Source: an uncultured Lutibacter sp. (lineage in GTDB: Bacteria > Bacteroidota > Bacteroidia > Flavobacteriales > Flavobacteriaceae). From it: a stretch of 64,000 nucleotides of DNA. How positions within the stretch are numbered: the first letter of the stretch is position 1; each line of letters opens with the position of its first letter. The notes below the pieces were generated by a model. The model did no database searches and was not told the DNA's origin. It saw nothing but the letters and a program-made list of their open reading frames with translations. The DNA lies in NCBI RefSeq assembly GCF_947495725.1, contig NZ_CANLZZ010000001.1, positions 1 through 64,000 on the forward strand. Direction: 5' to 3'. Positions 62,943 through 64,000 of this stretch are shown here, piece by piece. Made by a program: the position numbers and the translations under genes.

Positions 62943-62973
62943 AAAAAGCCCCTGCAAATTGCAGAGGCTTTTT
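62943..62973 (-). terminator. Terminator after tig
   Basis: AAAAAGCC (62943-62950) and GGCTTTTT (62966-62973) enclose CTGC...GCAG. The hairpin is followed by T on the minus strand and lies 19 bp after the tig stop codon. Confidence 0.85.
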
Positions 62974-62991
62974 AATATATGATTATGAATC

Positions 62992-64000
62992 CTATTTGTA
63001 AACTTCTTTTACAAAATCTTCGTAGTTCATTTCTTTAACTTTAAAAGTAATTTTCTCTTTATAAAAAGCTAATAATTTTTGACTAATTAACTGCTCTTGT
63101 AAACGTTTAGCTTCATCTTGATTACTTAATACACGTTGTACAATATCATCCAATTCTTTTTCTTCTGGATTTAATTGTCCGTATTGTGCCATTTGAGCTT
63201 TTACAAAACCTTTAGTAAAGTCTTTCAATTCTTCAAAGTCAAGTTTAATATCGTTATCCTTTAATACTTTCCCTTCAATTAATTGGTAACGTAAACCTTT
63301 TTCTGATTTTTCAAATTCTTCTGCAGCTTGCTCAGGTGTTAATGGATTTTCACCTGCAACAGCTAACCATTTTTTTAAGAAATCAGCAGGTAAGTCAAAT
63401 TTTGTATTTTCAACCAAATACTCAGTAACGGCATTTAATAATTGCTGATCTGCTTGAGTTTGAAATTGCTTTTCAGCATCTTCTTTTATTTTCTCTCTTA
63501 ATTCTTCTTCAGATTTTACAACATCTGGACCAAAAACTTTATCGAATAATTCTTGATTTACTTCAGCAAGTTCTGTAACGTTAATTTCTTCAACAGTAAA
63601 TGTTAATGGAATGTCTAAATCGTGAATTTCATCATGACTTACACCTAAAGCTCCCATTAGTTTGTGATCATCATCAAAAAGACCTTTTGATTTTAACTCA
63701 ATTACATCTCCAACTTTTGCTCCAATAAATTTCTTTTGATTTACTTTTCCTTTAATAGAAACTAACTCAATTGTAGATTTTTTATCAATTCCTTTTTCTT
63801 CATTTGCAAAAGAACCAGCAATATTTACACCTTCTTCAACTACTTCTTTTGGTACAATTTTACCAAAACGTTTTTGAATATTTGCAACTTCTTTATCTAA
63901 TAATTCTTTATCTGCTACAATATTATATTGCGTAATCTTCTTTTTAGCATCTAAGTTTACTTCAAACTCTGGAGCTAAACCTAATTCAAATTCGAAAGAA
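62992..64000 (-). CDS. tig: Trigger factor, partial (N-terminus outside window)
   Basis: The frame is open from 64000 to the stop at 62992, giving 336 codons. Trigger factor is the ribosome-bound chaperone that meets nascent chains. The visible part begins in the end of the ribosome-binding domain (FEFELGLAPEFEVNLD). It continues with a peptidyl-prolyl isomerase-like region that is reduced in this lineage (GAKVGDVIELKSKGLFDDDHKLMGALGVSHDEI) and ends in the helical C-terminal arms (FTVEEINVTELAEVNQELFDKVFG, EKITFKVKEMNYEDFVKEVYK). In other bacteria tig often precedes clpP-clpX; here those are about 8 kb away on the same strand. Confidence 0.93.
   Translation of the reverse strand, partial: SFEFELGLAPEFEVNLDAKKKITQYNIVADKELLDKEVANIQKRFGKIVPKEVVEEGVNIAGSFANEEKGIDKKSTIELVSIKGKVNQKKFIGAKVGDVIELKSKGLFDDDHKLMGALGVSHDEIHDLDIPLTFTVEEINVTELAEVNQELFDKVFGPDVVKSEEELREKIKEDAEKQFQTQADQQLLNAVTEYLVENTKFDLPADFLKKWLAVAGENPLTPEQAAEEFEKSEKGLRYQLIEGKVLKDNDIKLDFEELKDFTKGFVKAQMAQYGQLNPEEKELDDIVQRVLSNQDEAKRLQEQLISQKLLAFYKEKITFKVKEMNYEDFVKEVYK

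Noticed and set aside
1..64000. tRNA, rRNA, insertion sequences, prophage or integrase genes
   Set aside because: Looked for by eye (T-loop GGTTCGAATCC-like strings, transposase motifs); none found. Degenerate tRNA genes cannot be excluded without a covariance search.

Overview
The window is AT-rich chromosomal DNA that most likely comes from a marine or aquatic member of the Flavobacteriaceae (phylum Bacteroidota). The evidence is consistent throughout. Many promoters carry the Bacteroidota -7 element TAnnTTTG and no Shine-Dalgarno sequence. There is an Alternative Complex III plus cytochrome oxidase locus, a zinc-finger-less DnaG, a GGGPS-like lipid enzyme, a TonB receptor behind a TPP riboswitch, and a giant repeat-containing adhesin. 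No rRNA, tRNA, CRISPR array or insertion sequence was seen. The stretch is core chromosome with one accessory-looking metabolic island.

Layout. 1-3833 (minus): the N-terminal 1,079 codons of a giant secreted Ig-like/DUF11 adhesin, cut by the left window edge inside a 234-bp tandem repeat, and preceded by a small secreted protein. 4293-12062 (plus): housekeeping genes lpdA, pabB-like, tilS, ppc and a DinB-fold protein. 12059-17429: a small XRE regulator divergent from a penicillin-acylase-family hydrolase, which overlaps a LacI-type regulator, then the comM-like AAA ATPase. 17437-20616 (minus): EamA exporter, Hsp20 and ahcY. 20702-23604 (plus): a tightly packed run of PPTase, GGGPS, PnuC, NadR-like kinase and ArfB. 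23605-24697 (minus): ECF sigma factor with a four-TM partner. 24774-27339 (plus): TPP riboswitch and thiamine-type TonB receptor.

27398-37313 (minus) is the most interesting region: a sulfide/persulfide oxidation island. It encodes a human-type sulfide:quinone oxidoreductase, a second SQR-like flavoprotein, a persulfide dioxygenase-rhodanese fusion, a lipoprotein rhodanese, a haem-binding DUF3365 lipoprotein, a DUF2892 membrane protein, a PPOX-fold protein, a 54-residue conserved-looking small protein and two tandem SulP anion transporters. Four of its intergenic regions carry a Crp/Fnr-like palindrome (TGTRAC-N4-GTYACA). In three of them the palindrome centre lies exactly 32 bp upstream of the centre of a TAnnTTTG element, the class-II activator position (about -41.5). 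This suggests a single sulfur regulon run by a regulator encoded outside the window.

37390-50264 (minus): ruvB, then the respiratory locus actABCDEF-coxB-coxA. ActA has seven CxxCH motifs and ActC carries a C-terminal helix-hairpin-helix-like domain. 50435-64000: a SPOR protein, dnaG, clpX, clpP, a small secreted protein under a palindromic operator, an M1 peptidase, a methyltransferase, a DEAD-box helicase, a divergent pyruvate-kinase-like protein, an OmpA/TSP3 porin and the 3' part of tig.

Functions are assigned from motifs and family knowledge read by eye. No database search was run.
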